This document shows, piece by piece, positions 9,311 through 20,418 of a stretch of 64,000 nt of DNA. The notes below the pieces were generated by a model. That model worked only from the letters and a program-made list of their open reading frames with translations, did not search any database and was not told where the DNA came from. Every line of letters starts with the position of its first letter. Positions within the stretch are counted from its first letter, which is position 1. Source of the DNA: Rhodospirillum sp. (GTDB lineage: Bacteria > Pseudomonadota > Alphaproteobacteria > Dongiales > Dongiaceae); the NCBI GenBank assembly GCA_013822765.1, contig PNKY01000005.1, positions 186,001 to 250,000 of the forward strand. The letters run 5' to 3'. Made by a program: the position numbers and the translations under genes.

Positions 9311-11572
9311 TCAGCCCTTCAACAAATTGAGCTTGGGAGTCTTGGCACGCTTCTTAAGCGCTGAACCGCGTCCCGACAAGCTCGGATTTGTCATGAAATA
9401 GTGGTGCGCGCTGAACGGCGGTTCGTCGCCAGGTTCGACGCGGTGGTACTTGCCGGTGGGATCGGATACAAAGCTCTGCATGTTATCCTTGAGATTCGCG
9501 ATCATGATCTGGTCGAGAATCTGCTGATGCACGGTCGGGTTCTCGATCGGCAGCAGCGTCTCCAGCCGGCGGTCCATGTTGCGCGGCATCCAGTCGGCCG
9601 AGGAGATGAACACCTTGGCCTGGCGCGACGGCAACACCTGGCCGGCGCCGAAGCACACGATGCGCGAATGCTCGAGGAAGCGGCCGATGATGCTCTTGAC
9701 CCGGATGTTCTCGGAGAGGCCGGCGATGCCAGGGCGCAGGCAGCACACGCCGCGCACCACCAGCTCGATCTTCACGCCGGCCTGGCTGGCGCGGTAGAGC
9801 GCGTCGATCAGCTCGCCGTCCACCAGCGAGTTGAGCTTGACCCAGATGTTGCCCGGCCGGCCGGCCTTCACATGCTCGATCTCGTCGCTGATGAGGCGCA
9901 GCAACGTGGGCCGCAAGGTGATCGGCGCGAACGCGACCTTCTCCGTGCTCTCGGGCGTCGCATAGCCGGTCATGTAGTTGAACAGCCGCGCGGCGTCGTG
10001 GCACAGGCCTGGATCGCAGGTGAAGAAGCTGAGGTCGGTATAGATCTTCGCCGTGATCGGATGATAGTTGCCGGTGCCGAAATGCACGTAGGAGCGCAGC
10101 GTGCCGGATTCGCGGCGCATCACCATCGAGACCTTGGCGTGGGTCTTGAGCGCCACGAAGCCGTAGACCACCTGCACGCCGGCGCGCTCCAGGTCGCGCG
10201 CCCAGCGGATGTTGGCGGCCTCGTCGAACCGCGCCTTCAGCTCGACCAGGGCGGTCACCGACTTGCCGGCCTCGGCCGCTTCGATCAGCGCCTTGACGAT
10301 CGGGCTGTTCTCGCTGGTGCGATAGAGGGTCTGCTTGATGGCGACCACGTTCGGATCGCGCGCGGCCTGCAGGATGAACTGCACCACCACGTCGAAGCTC
10401 TCGTACGGGTGGTGGACGACGATATCCTTTTGCCGGACCGCGGCGAAGCAATCGCCACCCATGTCGCGGATGCGCTCCGGGAAGCGCGGGTTGAACGGCG
10501 AGAACTTGAGATCCGGCCGCTCATCGACGATCAGCTTCGAGGTGCTGGCAAGACCGATCAGGCCCTCGAGCGGGAACACGTCGGCGCGGTCGGCGTCGAG
10601 CTCGTCGATCACGAAGGCCAGCAGGTCCTCCGGCATCTCGGCATTCACCTTGAGGCGGATGACGGTGCCGCGGCGGCGCTGCTTGAGCGCGGATTCGAAA
10701 TGGCGGACCAGGTCTTCGGCCTCTTCCATGATCTCGATCTCGCTGTCGCGGATCAGGCGGAAGTGGCCTTTGCTGATGACCTCGAACTGCGGGAACAGCC
10801 GGTCGAGGTAGAGACCGGCCATGTCCTCGATGGTGAGGAACCGTATGTTCTTCGGGTCCGTGCCGGGCAGCCGGATGAAACGCGGCAGTTGCGAGGGCAA
10901 CGGCAGCAGCGCGCGCATCATCTTGCCATCGCTCGCGCGCCGCAGCTCCAGCGCCAGCGCAAAGCCCTGGTTCGGCATGAAGGGGAATGGGTGCGCCGGG
11001 TCGACCGCCATCGGGGTCAGGACCGGGAATATCTGATCCAGGAAGAAGGTGTCCAGCCAAGCCTTATCGGCGCCAGTCAACTCGCCCGGATCGATCACGG
11101 CGACGCCCGCCTCGCGCAGCAGCTGACGCAGGTTGCGCCAATGGGCCTGCTGATTGCGCATCAGTTCGCCGCTGCGCCGGGTGATGGCGGCCAGTTGCTG
11201 GGCCGGGGTCAGGCCATCGGTGCTGGTGACGGAAACGCCGGCCCGGATCTGTCCGCGCAGTCCGGCGACGCGTACCATGTAGAATTCGTCGAGGTTGTTG
11301 GCGGAGATCGACAGGAACCGCAGCCGCTCGAACAGGGGGTGATTGGGGTTGCCCGCCTCATCCAGCACGCGCTCATTGAAGGCGAGCCAGGACAGCTCGC
11401 GATTGATGAAGCGATTGGGCGAGTTCATCTCGATCTTGGGCGGTGACAGGTCTGCTGCAGCGTCGTCCACGACTTGCTCTCCATTCGTGCCGCCCGGCCT
11501 TGCGGGGGCGATCTTGTCGGTCTCGATCATAGTCCGGCCGATTCCATCGACGCTAAGGCCCATCCATGACAC
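9311..11572 (-). CDS. ppk1: Polyphosphate kinase 1
   Basis: [54 protein letters not shown]. Start could be the internal MIETDKIAP or [12 protein letters not shown]. Confidence 0.95.
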   Translation of the reverse strand: MSWMGLSVDGIGRTMIETDKIAPARPGGTNGEQVVDDAAADLSPPKIEMNSPNRFINRELSWLAFNERVLDEAGNPNHPLFERLRFLSISANNLDEFYMVRVAGLRGQIRAGVSVTSTDGLTPAQQLAAITRRSGELMRNQQAHWRNLRQLLREAGVAVIDPGELTGADKAWLDTFFLDQIFPVLTPMAVDPAHPFPFMPNQGFALALELRRASDGKMMRALLPLPSQLPRFIRLPGTDPKNIRFLTIEDMAGLYLDRLFPQFEVISKGHFRLIRDSEIEIMEEAEDLVRHFESALKQRRRGTVIRLKVNAEMPEDLLAFVIDELDADRADVFPLEGLIGLASTSKLIVDERPDLKFSPFNPRFPERIRDMGGDCFAAVRQKDIVVHHPYESFDVVVQFILQAARDPNVVAIKQTLYRTSENSPIVKALIEAAEAGKSVTALVELKARFDEAANIRWARDLERAGVQVVYGFVALKTHAKVSMVMRRESGTLRSYVHFGTGNYHPITAKIYTDLSFFTCDPGLCHDAARLFNYMTGYATPESTEKVAFAPITLRPTLLRLISDEIEHVKAGRPGNIWVKLNSLVDGELIDALYRASQAGVKIELVVRGVCCLRPGIAGLSENIRVKSIIGRFLEHSRIVCFGAGQVLPSRQAKVFISSADWMPRNMDRRLETLLPIENPTVHQQILDQIMIANLKDNMQSFVSDPTGKYHRVEPGDEPPFSAHHYFMTNPSLSGRGSALKKRAKTPKLNLLKG

Positions 11573-11708
11573 TTATATGACATGCTCGCTTTTGCCATCA
11601 TAACACACGATTTTTCCATGTTGGACCTTGTTCGAGCCGCCGCCCGAGAGCAAGTATATTGCCAATTAAAGCGGCTAAAACGCCGCGCCTGGGGACTTGG
11701 GCTTTACC

Positions 11709-12237
11709 TGTGCCAAAACGACTGATCCTGCTGCGCCACGCCAAATCGGCGTGGGACAATTCCAGCGTCGCCGATTTCGACCGGCCGCTGTCCAACCGCG
11801 GGCGCAAGGCGGCGCCGCTGGTCGGCGCCTATCTCGGCCGGCGCGGGCTGGTGCCGGGGCTGGTACTGACGTCCTCCGCCACGCGTGCGGTCGAGACCCT
11901 CGACCTGGTGAGCGCTGGCTGGCAGACCAAGCCGACGGTGCGCAAGCTGAAGAGCCTCTATCTCGCCATGCCGCGCGAGATGCTGCGGCGGGTCCAGGCG
12001 GTCGGCAAGGAGCCGGACTGCGTCATGCTGGTCGGCCACAACCCCGGCATCGCCGACCTTGCCAACTGGCTGTGCAGTCAGGGCAAGGCGGAGCCGCGCG
12101 CCAACCTCGCGCGCAAGTTTCCGACCGGCGCCGTCGCGGTGATCGATTTCGATGTGGATGATTGGGCCGAGGTCGATGCGGAAGCCGGCAATCTCGTCGA
12201 GTTCGCGACACCGAAGCAGATCGAGCCCGGCGACTAG
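11709..12237 (+). CDS. SixA-like histidine phosphatase family protein
   Basis: PKRLILLRHAKSAWD (RHG motif), MLVGHNPGIADLANWL. ORF 11659..12237; N-terminus uncertain. Confidence 0.85.
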
Positions 12238-12265
12238 GTTCGCTTCGTTGAATGCTCCAGCCGCT

Positions 12266-13822
12266 TCAGCGGTGCGAGCGCCAGAACCGCTTGGTCTCCG
12301 AGAACTTCGCCCAAACTTCCTGGAATTGCCCGACCTTGCCGTGGACGGCATGTGCCTGCCAGCCGATCACCAGACCCTGGATGCGCTGCAGATCGCTGAG
12401 CTCGACCGCGCCCTCCGCGCCCGCACGCTCCACCAACTGCCGGATCAATTGCCGCCCGACCGCACCGTCGTTGACGGCGCCCAGGCAATCCTGCAAGTCC
12501 GACAGGCGATCCAGAAAACGCTTGGTCGCCTTCGGCTTGTAGAGCGTGGAGAAAGCAAGCGCGACATAGCGCAGCTTCTTGCCGAAGATGCGCAGGCGAT
12601 GCAGTTCTGCATCGGGCAGTTCTGCCCAGCGCTCGCCGAGCTTCATCAGGCGCTTGTAGCGGTTCTGCAGCAGATGCTCGGCGAAGTTCTTGACCGGCGT
12701 ATCCAGATGCGGCCCAGCCAAAGCGTGCCGCCACGCACCGTTATGCAGACCCTGGAACAATTGCAGCTGCATCGCGGCATAGCGCGGATTGTGCAACGCC
12801 TGGATCGCCTCGCGCCGAGCGGCCGCGCGCTCCTGGTTCGCCACCTGCAGGAAGCGCTGGAAGGGCTCGTCGTGCGGCAGATGCGACGACATCTGCGACA
12901 GTGTCTCGAGCACCAGCACGTCCAGATCGCGCGCCGGGCCGCAAGCGCGCTGGGCCCAGCGCAAATCGATCGACCAGGCGGCGTGGACGGTGTCGTCGAT
13001 CAGTTCGCGATAGGCGCCGACGATCGCACGCAAGCGACGCAGCGCGACGCGGAACTGGTGGATCGCCTCCACCGCGCCGGTCGCCAGCATGGCGACTTCG
13101 TTCGCTTGCATCTGGACGATGCAGTTGGTCACGATCTTCTCGAACGCGATCGCGACCGTGTCCTCGTCCGTCAGCCTGACCGGCGTCGCCTTTTGCGGCT
13201 GCGCGGTGAAAGCATCGGCGAGCGCATAGCCGCGCGCCGCCTTGGTGGCGTGGCCGAGGCGGAACGGCACGATATCCAGCAGCTCTTCCGCCGCGCCCCA
13301 CAGGTCGACCCGGTCGCCGCCCTTGAGCTCGATCTCCAGCTCGTGGATCGCCTCTTCGCGGTCGCCGGCGCGGATGCTGCCGCGATCCAGCGACACCTCG
13401 ATCTCCGACGTGCGGTACGGCAGCGTCCAGGAGGTGCGCTCGAAATTGGTGAAGAAAACCGGCTGCAGCCGCGGCCAGACGCCCTGGCGCAGCTCGCGCG
13501 CCAGGATACGGTCGCTGATCTTGGCGAGGCTCGGCATATCGCTCGGCAGCTCGGCCTCGAGCTCGCGGTACGATTGCAAGCCGAGCGCCACGCCGTCGGG
13601 GACTTTCAAAGTCTGGATTCGCTTGCGACCGATCTCGCGCACACGCAGGGCCATGCCGCGCTTAGCCAAGTCGCGCTCCGCCGTGTCGAAATAGACGTTC
13701 CGCAGGATCTTCTTGATGCCCCGGGATCGCAGATTCGGCTTCAGCCGTGTCAGCAATTGATGCGAATCAACGCCGTGGAGCGTCGGCGGCAATTGCAGCT
13801 TCAGCTCCGTCTCGTTCGACAT
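12266..13822 (-). CDS. CYTH and CHAD domain-containing protein (inorganic triphosphatase-like)
   Basis: MSNETELKLQLPP CYTH N-terminus (ExExK-like), VEAIHQFRVALRRLRAIVGAY CHAD motif. Confidence 0.9.
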   Translation of the reverse strand: MSNETELKLQLPPTLHGVDSHQLLTRLKPNLRSRGIKKILRNVYFDTAERDLAKRGMALRVREIGRKRIQTLKVPDGVALGLQSYRELEAELPSDMPSLAKISDRILARELRQGVWPRLQPVFFTNFERTSWTLPYRTSEIEVSLDRGSIRAGDREEAIHELEIELKGGDRVDLWGAAEELLDIVPFRLGHATKAARGYALADAFTAQPQKATPVRLTDEDTVAIAFEKIVTNCIVQMQANEVAMLATGAVEAIHQFRVALRRLRAIVGAYRELIDDTVHAAWSIDLRWAQRACGPARDLDVLVLETLSQMSSHLPHDEPFQRFLQVANQERAAARREAIQALHNPRYAAMQLQLFQGLHNGAWRHALAGPHLDTPVKNFAEHLLQNRYKRLMKLGERWAELPDAELHRLRIFGKKLRYVALAFSTLYKPKATKRFLDRLSDLQDCLGAVNDGAVGRQLIRQLVERAGAEGAVELSDLQRIQGLVIGWQAHAVHGKVGQFQEVWAKFSETKRFWRSHR

Positions 13823-14058
13823 GCCGTCCCCGTGCACTTTCTCCTTTGTGGCGGGCACCATAAAGTGCAGCCTCCGCGCAAGAAAGTTACAGAACCGCGT
13901 CAGTTATGTGACAATTGTCGGTCAGCTGGTCAGATCATAGGTCACAAGCGCGTGAAGGGCCAGGACCCGCATGTCGCAGTCTGTGCGCGGCTGTTAATGT
14001 AACTCCGTCAGTGACTTATTGGTTTCAGTTTCACAATGAGAGAAGCGGAGCGAGCCAG

Positions 14059-14526
14059 ATGAAGGGACGCATCACGAAGCTTGGCGCCATCGCCATCGCC
14101 ACGACGATCGGTTTTGCCACCGTTGCCACCTTGGTGAAGGCGGCAGACCCGATCAGCGATCGCCGGGAGCTCATGAAGGCCAATGGCACCGCCATGAAGG
14201 CGATCAACGAGGCGTTGAAGAACGGCGGCGCGGCCGCCGACCTAGCCCCGCACGCGGCCAAGCTTCATGACGACGCCGTGGCGCTGGCGCCCCTGTTCCC
14301 TGCCGGCACCGATCAGCCGCAGGGCAAGGATCCGGGCCAGACCATGGCCAAGGCAGAAATCTGGTCAAACCCCGACGACTTCGCTGCGGCGCTCAAGAAG
14401 TTCCAGGATGAATCCGCCATGCTCCAGACCGCGGTTGCCGGCGGCGACATGGGCGTCATCAAGGCGGAGTTCGAGAAGCTCGGCGGCGTCTGCGGCGACT
14501 GCCACAAGCAATTCCGCGCGAAGTAG
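14059..14526 (+). CDS. Cytochrome c' / c556 family protein
   Basis: Signal peptide, four-helix cytochrome c' pattern and terminal VCGDCHKQFRAK haem motif (CXXCH). Confidence 0.92.
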   Translation: MKGRITKLGAIAIATTIGFATVATLVKAADPISDRRELMKANGTAMKAINEALKNGGAAADLAPHAAKLHDDAVALAPLFPAGTDQPQGKDPGQTMAKAEIWSNPDDFAAALKKFQDESAMLQTAVAGGDMGVIKAEFEKLGGVCGDCHKQFRAK

Positions 14527-14529
14527 GCT

Positions 14530-15231
14530 CTAGCTCATAAAGGTCAGGTGAATCGCCACCGGCACCGCCGCGGCGATCACGGCACAGATGAGCGCGCGCC
14601 ATAGCGGCGCGCGCTTCGTGCTGCCGTCCTGCTCGGCCATGCGCGCAACCGATCGCGGCAAGCGCGCGCGGCCGACCAGCATCGCGCGCACCAGGTTCTC
14701 GCGCTTGAAAGCGCGGTAGACCACGATGACCAGGATGTGCAGCAGCGCCAGCGCCAGCAGGAGAAAGGCGAGCGGCTCGTGGATCTTTTCCAGGATCGAG
14801 CCGAGCCAATTCGGCCAGCGCCCGTAGAGCGGACCTTCGAACAGGACATCGTCGGTCGAGCTCATGCCCGACACGGCCTGCAGGCCGACGAGCAGGACCA
14901 AAGCCAACACCATCAACCCGCCGGCCGCGTTGTGCCCGAAGCTGTAGGAGGGCATCCGTTCCTTGAAGGCGTGCCGCACGTAGCGCAGCGCGGCGCTGGG
15001 CCGGCGCAGGAAATGCCGGAAGCGCGCGGTCGGGCTGCCGACGATGCCCCACAGCAGCCGGAAGATCACCAGGCCCAGCAGTACCATGCCGCTCTGGTAA
15101 TGCACGTCCCGCTCGCCCATCTGGCCGGCGATCCACGAGGTCGCGAAGAAGATGACGAACAACCAGTGGAACAGCCGGACCGGCAGATCCCACATCGGCA
15201 CATCGACCAGCGGCTCCTTCTCTTCGCTCAT
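14530..15231 (-). CDS. Cytochrome b561 family protein
   Basis: VPMWDLPVRLFHWLFVIFFATSWI, GNAVRYVRHAF-like region, HEPLAFLLLALALLHILVIV; start at CAT 15229-15231. Confidence 0.9.
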   Translation of the reverse strand: MSEEKEPLVDVPMWDLPVRLFHWLFVIFFATSWIAGQMGERDVHYQSGMVLLGLVIFRLLWGIVGSPTARFRHFLRRPSAALRYVRHAFKERMPSYSFGHNAAGGLMVLALVLLVGLQAVSGMSSTDDVLFEGPLYGRWPNWLGSILEKIHEPLAFLLLALALLHILVIVVYRAFKRENLVRAMLVGRARLPRSVARMAEQDGSTKRAPLWRALICAVIAAAVPVAIHLTFMS

Positions 15232-16157
15232 CTTTTCTCCCTGCGGTGCTCGGCGGCGGCGCGGTCGCATTGTGCGGTCAGGTGCTCCGACGCCATGTCC
15301 ATGAACGCGCGCAGCTTGGGAGATTGGTGTCGGTTGGCCGGGTAGACAAGATAGAGATCGTGCGGCTCGATCGGATAATCCTCGAGAACGCGTTTCAGCT
15401 TGCCGGCGCGAATGGCGTCGCCGACCGTGAAATCGGGCAGCAGGGCGACGCCCATGCCGGCATGGAGGAACGACATCAGGAACTGGCCGTTGTTGGACTG
15501 GATGCTGCCATTGACGCGCACGGTGACGATCTTGTTTCCCGCCTTGAATTTCCAATCATAGGGCGAGGTCGACAGGGTGTAGATGAGGCATGCGTGTGAC
15601 TTCAGATCCTCCGGCGTCTTCGGCGTTCCAACGCGCTTGAGATAGCTGGGCGCCGCGCACACCGACCGCGTGATGCTGCTGAGGCGGCGGGCGATCAGGC
15701 TGGAATCCGGTAGGCTGGTGCGGATGCGCAGCGCGGCGTCGAACCCCTCCTCGATCAGATCGACGAACCGGTCGTTGAGCTCGACCTGGATCTCCAGCTT
15801 CGGGTAGCGCTGCGCTATGGCGCAGATCACAGGGCCGAGGACCGCGTTGCCGAAATTGATCGGCGCGCTGATGCGCAGTCGTCCGCTCGGCTCGATCTGC
15901 GAGTTGCGCACCTCGGCCTCGACCTCGGTCAGCTCGTCGAGCAGCCGGACGCAATTCTCGAAATAGCGGCGGCCGGCGTCGGTGGCGTTCAGGCGCCGGG
16001 TCGTGCGATGCAGCAGCGCGGTGCCGAAATGCGCCTCCAGCTCGGCCACCTGCTTGGAGACGGCGGCTTTCGACAGGCCGAGCCGGCGCGCCGCCGCCGA
16101 GAAGCCGCCGGTTTCCACCACGGTGCGGAAGGTCCGCATGGCGCTCAGGCGATCCAT
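15228..16157 (-). CDS. LysR family transcriptional regulator
   Basis: [48 protein letters not shown]. Confidence 0.95.
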   Translation of the reverse strand: MDRLSAMRTFRTVVETGGFSAAARRLGLSKAAVSKQVAELEAHFGTALLHRTTRRLNATDAGRRYFENCVRLLDELTEVEAEVRNSQIEPSGRLRISAPINFGNAVLGPVICAIAQRYPKLEIQVELNDRFVDLIEEGFDAALRIRTSLPDSSLIARRLSSITRSVCAAPSYLKRVGTPKTPEDLKSHACLIYTLSTSPYDWKFKAGNKIVTVRVNGSIQSNNGQFLMSFLHAGMGVALLPDFTVGDAIRAGKLKRVLEDYPIEPHDLYLVYPANRHQSPKLRAFMDMASEHLTAQCDRAAAEHRREKR

Positions 16158-16277
16158 CCAAGCTCCTCATTGTCTACCAGACGTGAACAATTCGATCGCG
16201 AGCATGCGGATACTCAAGACCGGGCGCAAGCCCATATGGTCCTGGCACAGCAACGAATCAATTCCGAGAGGCGCGCG

Positions 16278-16886
16278 ATGACGAAGGTTCTGGTGCTCTA
16301 TTATTCGAGCTATGGCCATCTGGAGACGATGGCGAACGCCGTGGCCGAGGGCGCGAAGGCGGTGTCCGGCGTCCAGGTCGACGTCAAGCGCGTGCCCGAG
16401 CTGGTACCCGACGAGGTGGCGAAGCAGTCCGGCCTCAAGCTGAACCAGGCGGCGCCGGTCGCGACCGTCGACGAGCTCGCCAACTACGACGCCATCATCT
16501 TCGGCGCACCGACCCGCTTCGGCATGATGGCGGCGCAGATGCGCAACTTCCTCGACCAGACCGGCGGGTTGTGGGTCAAGGGCGCGCTGATCGGGAAGGT
16601 CGGCAGCGTCTTCACCTCGACCGCGACCCAGCACGGCGGCCAGGAGAGCACCATCCTCTCCTTCCACACCACCTTGCTGCACCAGGGCATGGTGATCGTC
16701 GGCCTGCCCTATTCCTGCAAGACGCAGATGCGGCTGGACGAGATCACCGGCGGCTCGCCTTACGGCGCCAGCACCATCGCCGGCGGCGACGGCAGCCGCC
16801 AGCCGAGCGAAGGCGAGCTCTCGATGGCACGCTTCCAGGGCGAGCACGTCGCGAAGATCGCTGCCAAGCTGAGCGGCAACGCCTAG
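16278..16886 (+). CDS. wrbA: NAD(P)H:quinone oxidoreductase, WrbA type
   Basis: [64 protein letters not shown]. Confidence 0.95.
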   Translation: MTKVLVLYYSSYGHLETMANAVAEGAKAVSGVQVDVKRVPELVPDEVAKQSGLKLNQAAPVATVDELANYDAIIFGAPTRFGMMAAQMRNFLDQTGGLWVKGALIGKVGSVFTSTATQHGGQESTILSFHTTLLHQGMVIVGLPYSCKTQMRLDEITGGSPYGASTIAGGDGSRQPSEGELSMARFQGEHVAKIAAKLSGNA

Positions 16887-18064
16887 CGAGCGGCTCTTCG
16901 GAACGCCGAGATCAGCAGTTCTACATCGCGGCGCGCCTGCTCGACGGGAGTCGAGACGGGCGCGTCGCCGCATGCGGCCGCGTGGAAGGCGCGCAGCTGG
17001 TCGCGGAACGCCTCTTCGTAGCTGGTGCGGAACTCGGTCGTCTCCAGCGCATGACCGCCGCCGCTGCGCTTCAGCGTGAGGCGTGTCGGCTCGTGGCGCA
17101 GATATGGCGCCGGGAAGGTCAGCTCGATGATCCGGTCGGTGCAGTAGATCGAGATCCGCTCGGTGTAGTCCGGTACGCCGGCGAGACTGAGGTGAGTCAT
17201 CGAGACCCGACCGCCGCCGGGCAGCCCGAACGCCAGCTGCACGCCATGGCCTTCGTCGAACAGCGCTCCGTGATTTGCCTCGGCCGGCAGCGCGACGCCG
17301 AAATGACCGAGGATGCCGTGCACCACCGCGACGTCGTGCACCAGGGACGAAAGATATCCGCCACCGAGCGCCCGCGTTCCAACGGGACTGAGATCGGCGC
17401 CCGCTGACTCGCGCAGCTGCGCCGCGGTTGCCGACCGCGCCTGGCTGCGCAGGTCCGCCGGAATGTCCTTGGGCCAGGTCATCGGCAGATGCGCGGTGAA
17501 AGGCTCGAAGTCCGGATCGTTGACCTCGACCGAGATCAGCTTCACGTCCGCGATGTTGGCCGGCAGCAGTTCCAGCGCGCGCTTGTAGGCGGGATCGTGC
17601 CGCTTCATGTAGGCGACCTGCAGCACCTTGCCGGCGCGATCGCGCGCCGCCGCGATGCGGTCACAGCCGGCGAGCGTCAGGGCCAGCGGCTTCTCGCACA
17701 GCACATGCAGGCCGGCGTCCAGCGCGGCGACGGCGAGATCGGGGTGGAAGGCATCGGGCGCTGCGATCACCACGGCATCCAGGCCGCAATCGAGCAAGCC
17801 TTGGATGTCAGGATGGACATGCTCGAGACCGTATCGATCGCGCAGCGCCTCGCGCACCGCAGCCGACGCATCCGCCAGCGCCACGAAGGCGAAACGGTCA
17901 CGCTCCTCCCACAGATAGAAAGCATGCTCGGCCTGTCCGACCAAACCGGCACCGATCAACCCCACCCGCAATTTTCTCACAATCCAGCTCTCCCCTTGGG
18001 CAAGAGGCGCTAGAGTCAAGGCCGCATTGCAGGTGTCAAGCCGCCCTTGCGGGAATCCCAGCAA
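16883..18064 (-). CDS. Gfo/Idh/MocA family oxidoreductase
   Basis: [40 protein letters not shown]-terminus probably starts near VRKLRVGL. Confidence 0.88.
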   Translation of the reverse strand: MLGFPQGRLDTCNAALTLAPLAQGESWIVRKLRVGLIGAGLVGQAEHAFYLWEERDRFAFVALADASAAVREALRDRYGLEHVHPDIQGLLDCGLDAVVIAAPDAFHPDLAVAALDAGLHVLCEKPLALTLAGCDRIAAARDRAGKVLQVAYMKRHDPAYKRALELLPANIADVKLISVEVNDPDFEPFTAHLPMTWPKDIPADLRSQARSATAAQLRESAGADLSPVGTRALGGGYLSSLVHDVAVVHGILGHFGVALPAEANHGALFDEGHGVQLAFGLPGGGRVSMTHLSLAGVPDYTERISIYCTDRIIELTFPAPYLRHEPTRLTLKRSGGGHALETTEFRTSYEEAFRDQLRAFHAAACGDAPVSTPVEQARRDVELLISAFRRAAR

Positions 18065-18073
18065 CCTGCGCGC

Positions 18074-19093
18074 TCACGCGTCCGACGCAACGCACTCCAG
18101 CAGGCATAGCTCGATCGCAGTCGGCACGATGCGCTGCAGCCGCAGGCCGGCGGCGGCGAGCAGCTGCACAAACTGCTGCTCCGTGCGCTCGCGCCCGCCC
18201 GGGGTGTTGACCATCATGTTGATGTCCATGAACTTCGAGATGTGTGGCCCGCGCCCTTCTGGCACCACGAACTCGACGATCAGCACCTTCGCGCCCGGCG
18301 CCATTGCCTTGCGGCAGTTGCGCAGGATGGCGATGCACTTGTCGTCCGGCCAGTCGTGCAGGATGAACTTGAGCGCATAGAGATCGGCGCCGGCCGGGAC
18401 CGACGCGAAGAAGTCGCCGCTCTCGGTTCGGCATCGATCGGCCACGCCTGCCTTGTCCAGCACCGGACCGGCGGTCGCGATGATTTCGGGCATGTCGAAC
18501 AGGATGCCGCGGGCGCCGGCGTTGGCGCGCAGCACGCTCGCGACCAGAGCCCCATGCCCGCCCCCGACGTCGACCATCTCGCGCACATCGGCGAAGCTAT
18601 AGGCGTTGAGGATGGCGGCGCTGGACGCCGCGGTCTGCGCCGCCATGAACGCATTGAAGGTGGCGGCGGAGTCAGGATGTTCGCGAATGTGAGTGAAGAC
18701 GTCTTGTCCGAACGCGGCGAGGAAGCCTGACTTCCCGGTCTTGAGACACGGCAGCATGCTGCCCCACGCCATCCAGCTCATGGCGCTGCCGGTATAGACG
18801 GCGCGCGCCCGGAACGATCCGGGCACATCCGACCGCAGCCAGTGGGAGCGTTCAGTCAGCGCAAACAGATCGCCGTCGCGCTCTTCGAAAAGCCCTTCGC
18901 TGGAGAGAAAGCGCAACAGGCGACAGAGGAACATTTCGTCCGTTCCGGTCAGGCGCGCGAGCTCCGCGGCGGTTTTCGGGCGCTCCACCAAATGATCCGC
19001 GATGCCTAGCTCGGCGACCGCCGAGACCCCGATGGTGATGGAGAAACCGAGGAGGAGGCGTCGCATGTCCGCAACACCGGCTGGCGGCTGCAT
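18074..19093 (-). CDS. O-methyltransferase (acetylserotonin/CrtF-type, SAM-dependent)
   Basis: Winged-helix N-domain [68 protein letters not shown]. Confidence 0.88.
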   Translation of the reverse strand: MQPPAGVADMRRLLLGFSITIGVSAVAELGIADHLVERPKTAAELARLTGTDEMFLCRLLRFLSSEGLFEERDGDLFALTERSHWLRSDVPGSFRARAVYTGSAMSWMAWGSMLPCLKTGKSGFLAAFGQDVFTHIREHPDSAATFNAFMAAQTAASSAAILNAYSFADVREMVDVGGGHGALVASVLRANAGARGILFDMPEIIATAGPVLDKAGVADRCRTESGDFFASVPAGADLYALKFILHDWPDDKCIAILRNCRKAMAPGAKVLIVEFVVPEGRGPHISKFMDINMMVNTPGGRERTEQQFVQLLAAAGLRLQRIVPTAIELCLLECVASDA

Positions 19094-19194
19094 GTTCGTT
19101 CCTTTCAGATCGTCATCTGAACGCACGGCCAAACCTATCCCAAGGGCGACGGACCTCACCACCCAAGAAAGCTCAATTGACAATCCGCCTTTGG

Positions 19195-19258
19195 TCGTGC
19201 GATGGGGAGCGTGGGCCACGCTCCCCCACCGGAGCGCACCGTTCTGGAAGGGACGCGA
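19195..19258 (+). ncRNA. Candidate serC leader RNA (alphaproteobacterial serC motif)
   Basis: Perfect 11-bp inverted repeat GGGGAGCGTGG-G-CCACGCTCCCC (19204-19226) about 35 nt upstream of the serC ATG, with TTGACA at 19177. Position in front of serC-serA matches the known alphaproteobacterial serC leader motif; no covariance search was run. Confidence 0.6.
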
Positions 19259-19260
19259 CC

Positions 19261-20418
19261 ATGACCAAACCCGCATTGCGGCCGGCTCGGCCGTATTTTT
19301 CGTCCGGACCCTGCGCCAAGCGCCCCGGCTGGACCCCCGAAATCCTCTCATCCGCCGTGCTCGGACGATCGCATCGGTCGGCTGCCGGCAAGGCCAAGCT
19401 CTCGGATGTCATCCAGCTCAGCCGCGATGTGCTCGGCATTCCTGCCGACTATCGCCTCGGCATCGTTCCGGCGTCGGATACCGGCGCGGTCGAGATGGCG
19501 CTGTGGTCGCTGCTCGGTCCGCGCCGGGTCACGGTGCTGGCCTGGGAAAGCTTCAGCAGCGAATGGGCCGGCGACGTCGCGCAGGAACTGAAGCTGACGC
19601 CGCACGTCCTCAAGGCCAACTACGGCGAGCTGCCTGATCTCAACGCAGTCGACTGGTCGCGCGACGTGGTGTTCGCGTGGAACGGCACCACCTCGGGCGT
19701 GTGCGTGCCCGATGGCAACTGGATCCCGGCCGACCGCGAAGGCCTCGCGATCTGCGATGCCACCTCCGCCGTGTTCGCGATGGAGCTGCCGTGGAACAAG
19801 CTCGATGTTGTGACCTGGTCCTGGCAGAAGGTGCTGGGCGGCGAAGCGGCGCACGGCATGATGGCGCTGTCACCGCGCGCGGTTGAGCGTCTCACCACGC
19901 ACAAGCCCGCCTGGCCGATCCCCAAGATCTTCCGCATGGCCAAGGACGGCAAGCCGATCGAGGGCATTTTCAAGGGCGACACCATCAACACGCCGTCGCT
20001 GCTGTGCGTCGAGGACCAGATCGACGCGCTGAAATGGGCGCTGAAGATCGGCGGCCTGCCGTCGCTGATCGCGCGCTCGCGCGGCAATCTGGCTGCGCTG
20101 GAGGGATGGGTCGACGCCTCCAAGTGGGCCGCGTTCCTCGCCAAGGACGCCAAGGCGCGCTCCAACACCAGCGTGTGCCTGAAGATCGTCGATCGCGATG
20201 TCGCGGCCCTGCCCGCCGCCGACCAGGCCAAGTTCGCCGGCGCGATCGCCAGCCTGCTGGAGAAGGAAGGCGTGGCGTTCGACATCGGCTCCTATCGCGA
20301 CGCGCCGCCGGGCCTGCGCATCTGGTGCGGCGGCACTGTCGAGCAGGCCGATCTCGAAGCGCTGACGCTCTGGCTCGACTGGGCCTTTGCGACCACCAAG
20401 AACCAGATCCAGGGATGA
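19261..20418 (+). CDS. serC: Phosphoserine aminotransferase
   Basis: [49 protein letters not shown]; followed by serA. Confidence 0.96.
   Translation: MTKPALRPARPYFSSGPCAKRPGWTPEILSSAVLGRSHRSAAGKAKLSDVIQLSRDVLGIPADYRLGIVPASDTGAVEMALWSLLGPRRVTVLAWESFSSEWAGDVAQELKLTPHVLKANYGELPDLNAVDWSRDVVFAWNGTTSGVCVPDGNWIPADREGLAICDATSAVFAMELPWNKLDVVTWSWQKVLGGEAAHGMMALSPRAVERLTTHKPAWPIPKIFRMAKDGKPIEGIFKGDTINTPSLLCVEDQIDALKWALKIGGLPSLIARSRGNLAALEGWVDASKWAAFLAKDAKARSNTSVCLKIVDRDVAALPAADQAKFAGAIASLLEKEGVAFDIGSYRDAPPGLRIWCGGTVEQADLEALTLWLDWAFATTKNQIQG

Noticed and set aside
9401-11446. 681-aa plus-strand ORF
   Set aside because: Antisense shadow of ppk1.
12152-14002. 616-aa plus-strand ORF
   Set aside because: Antisense to the CYTH/CHAD gene.
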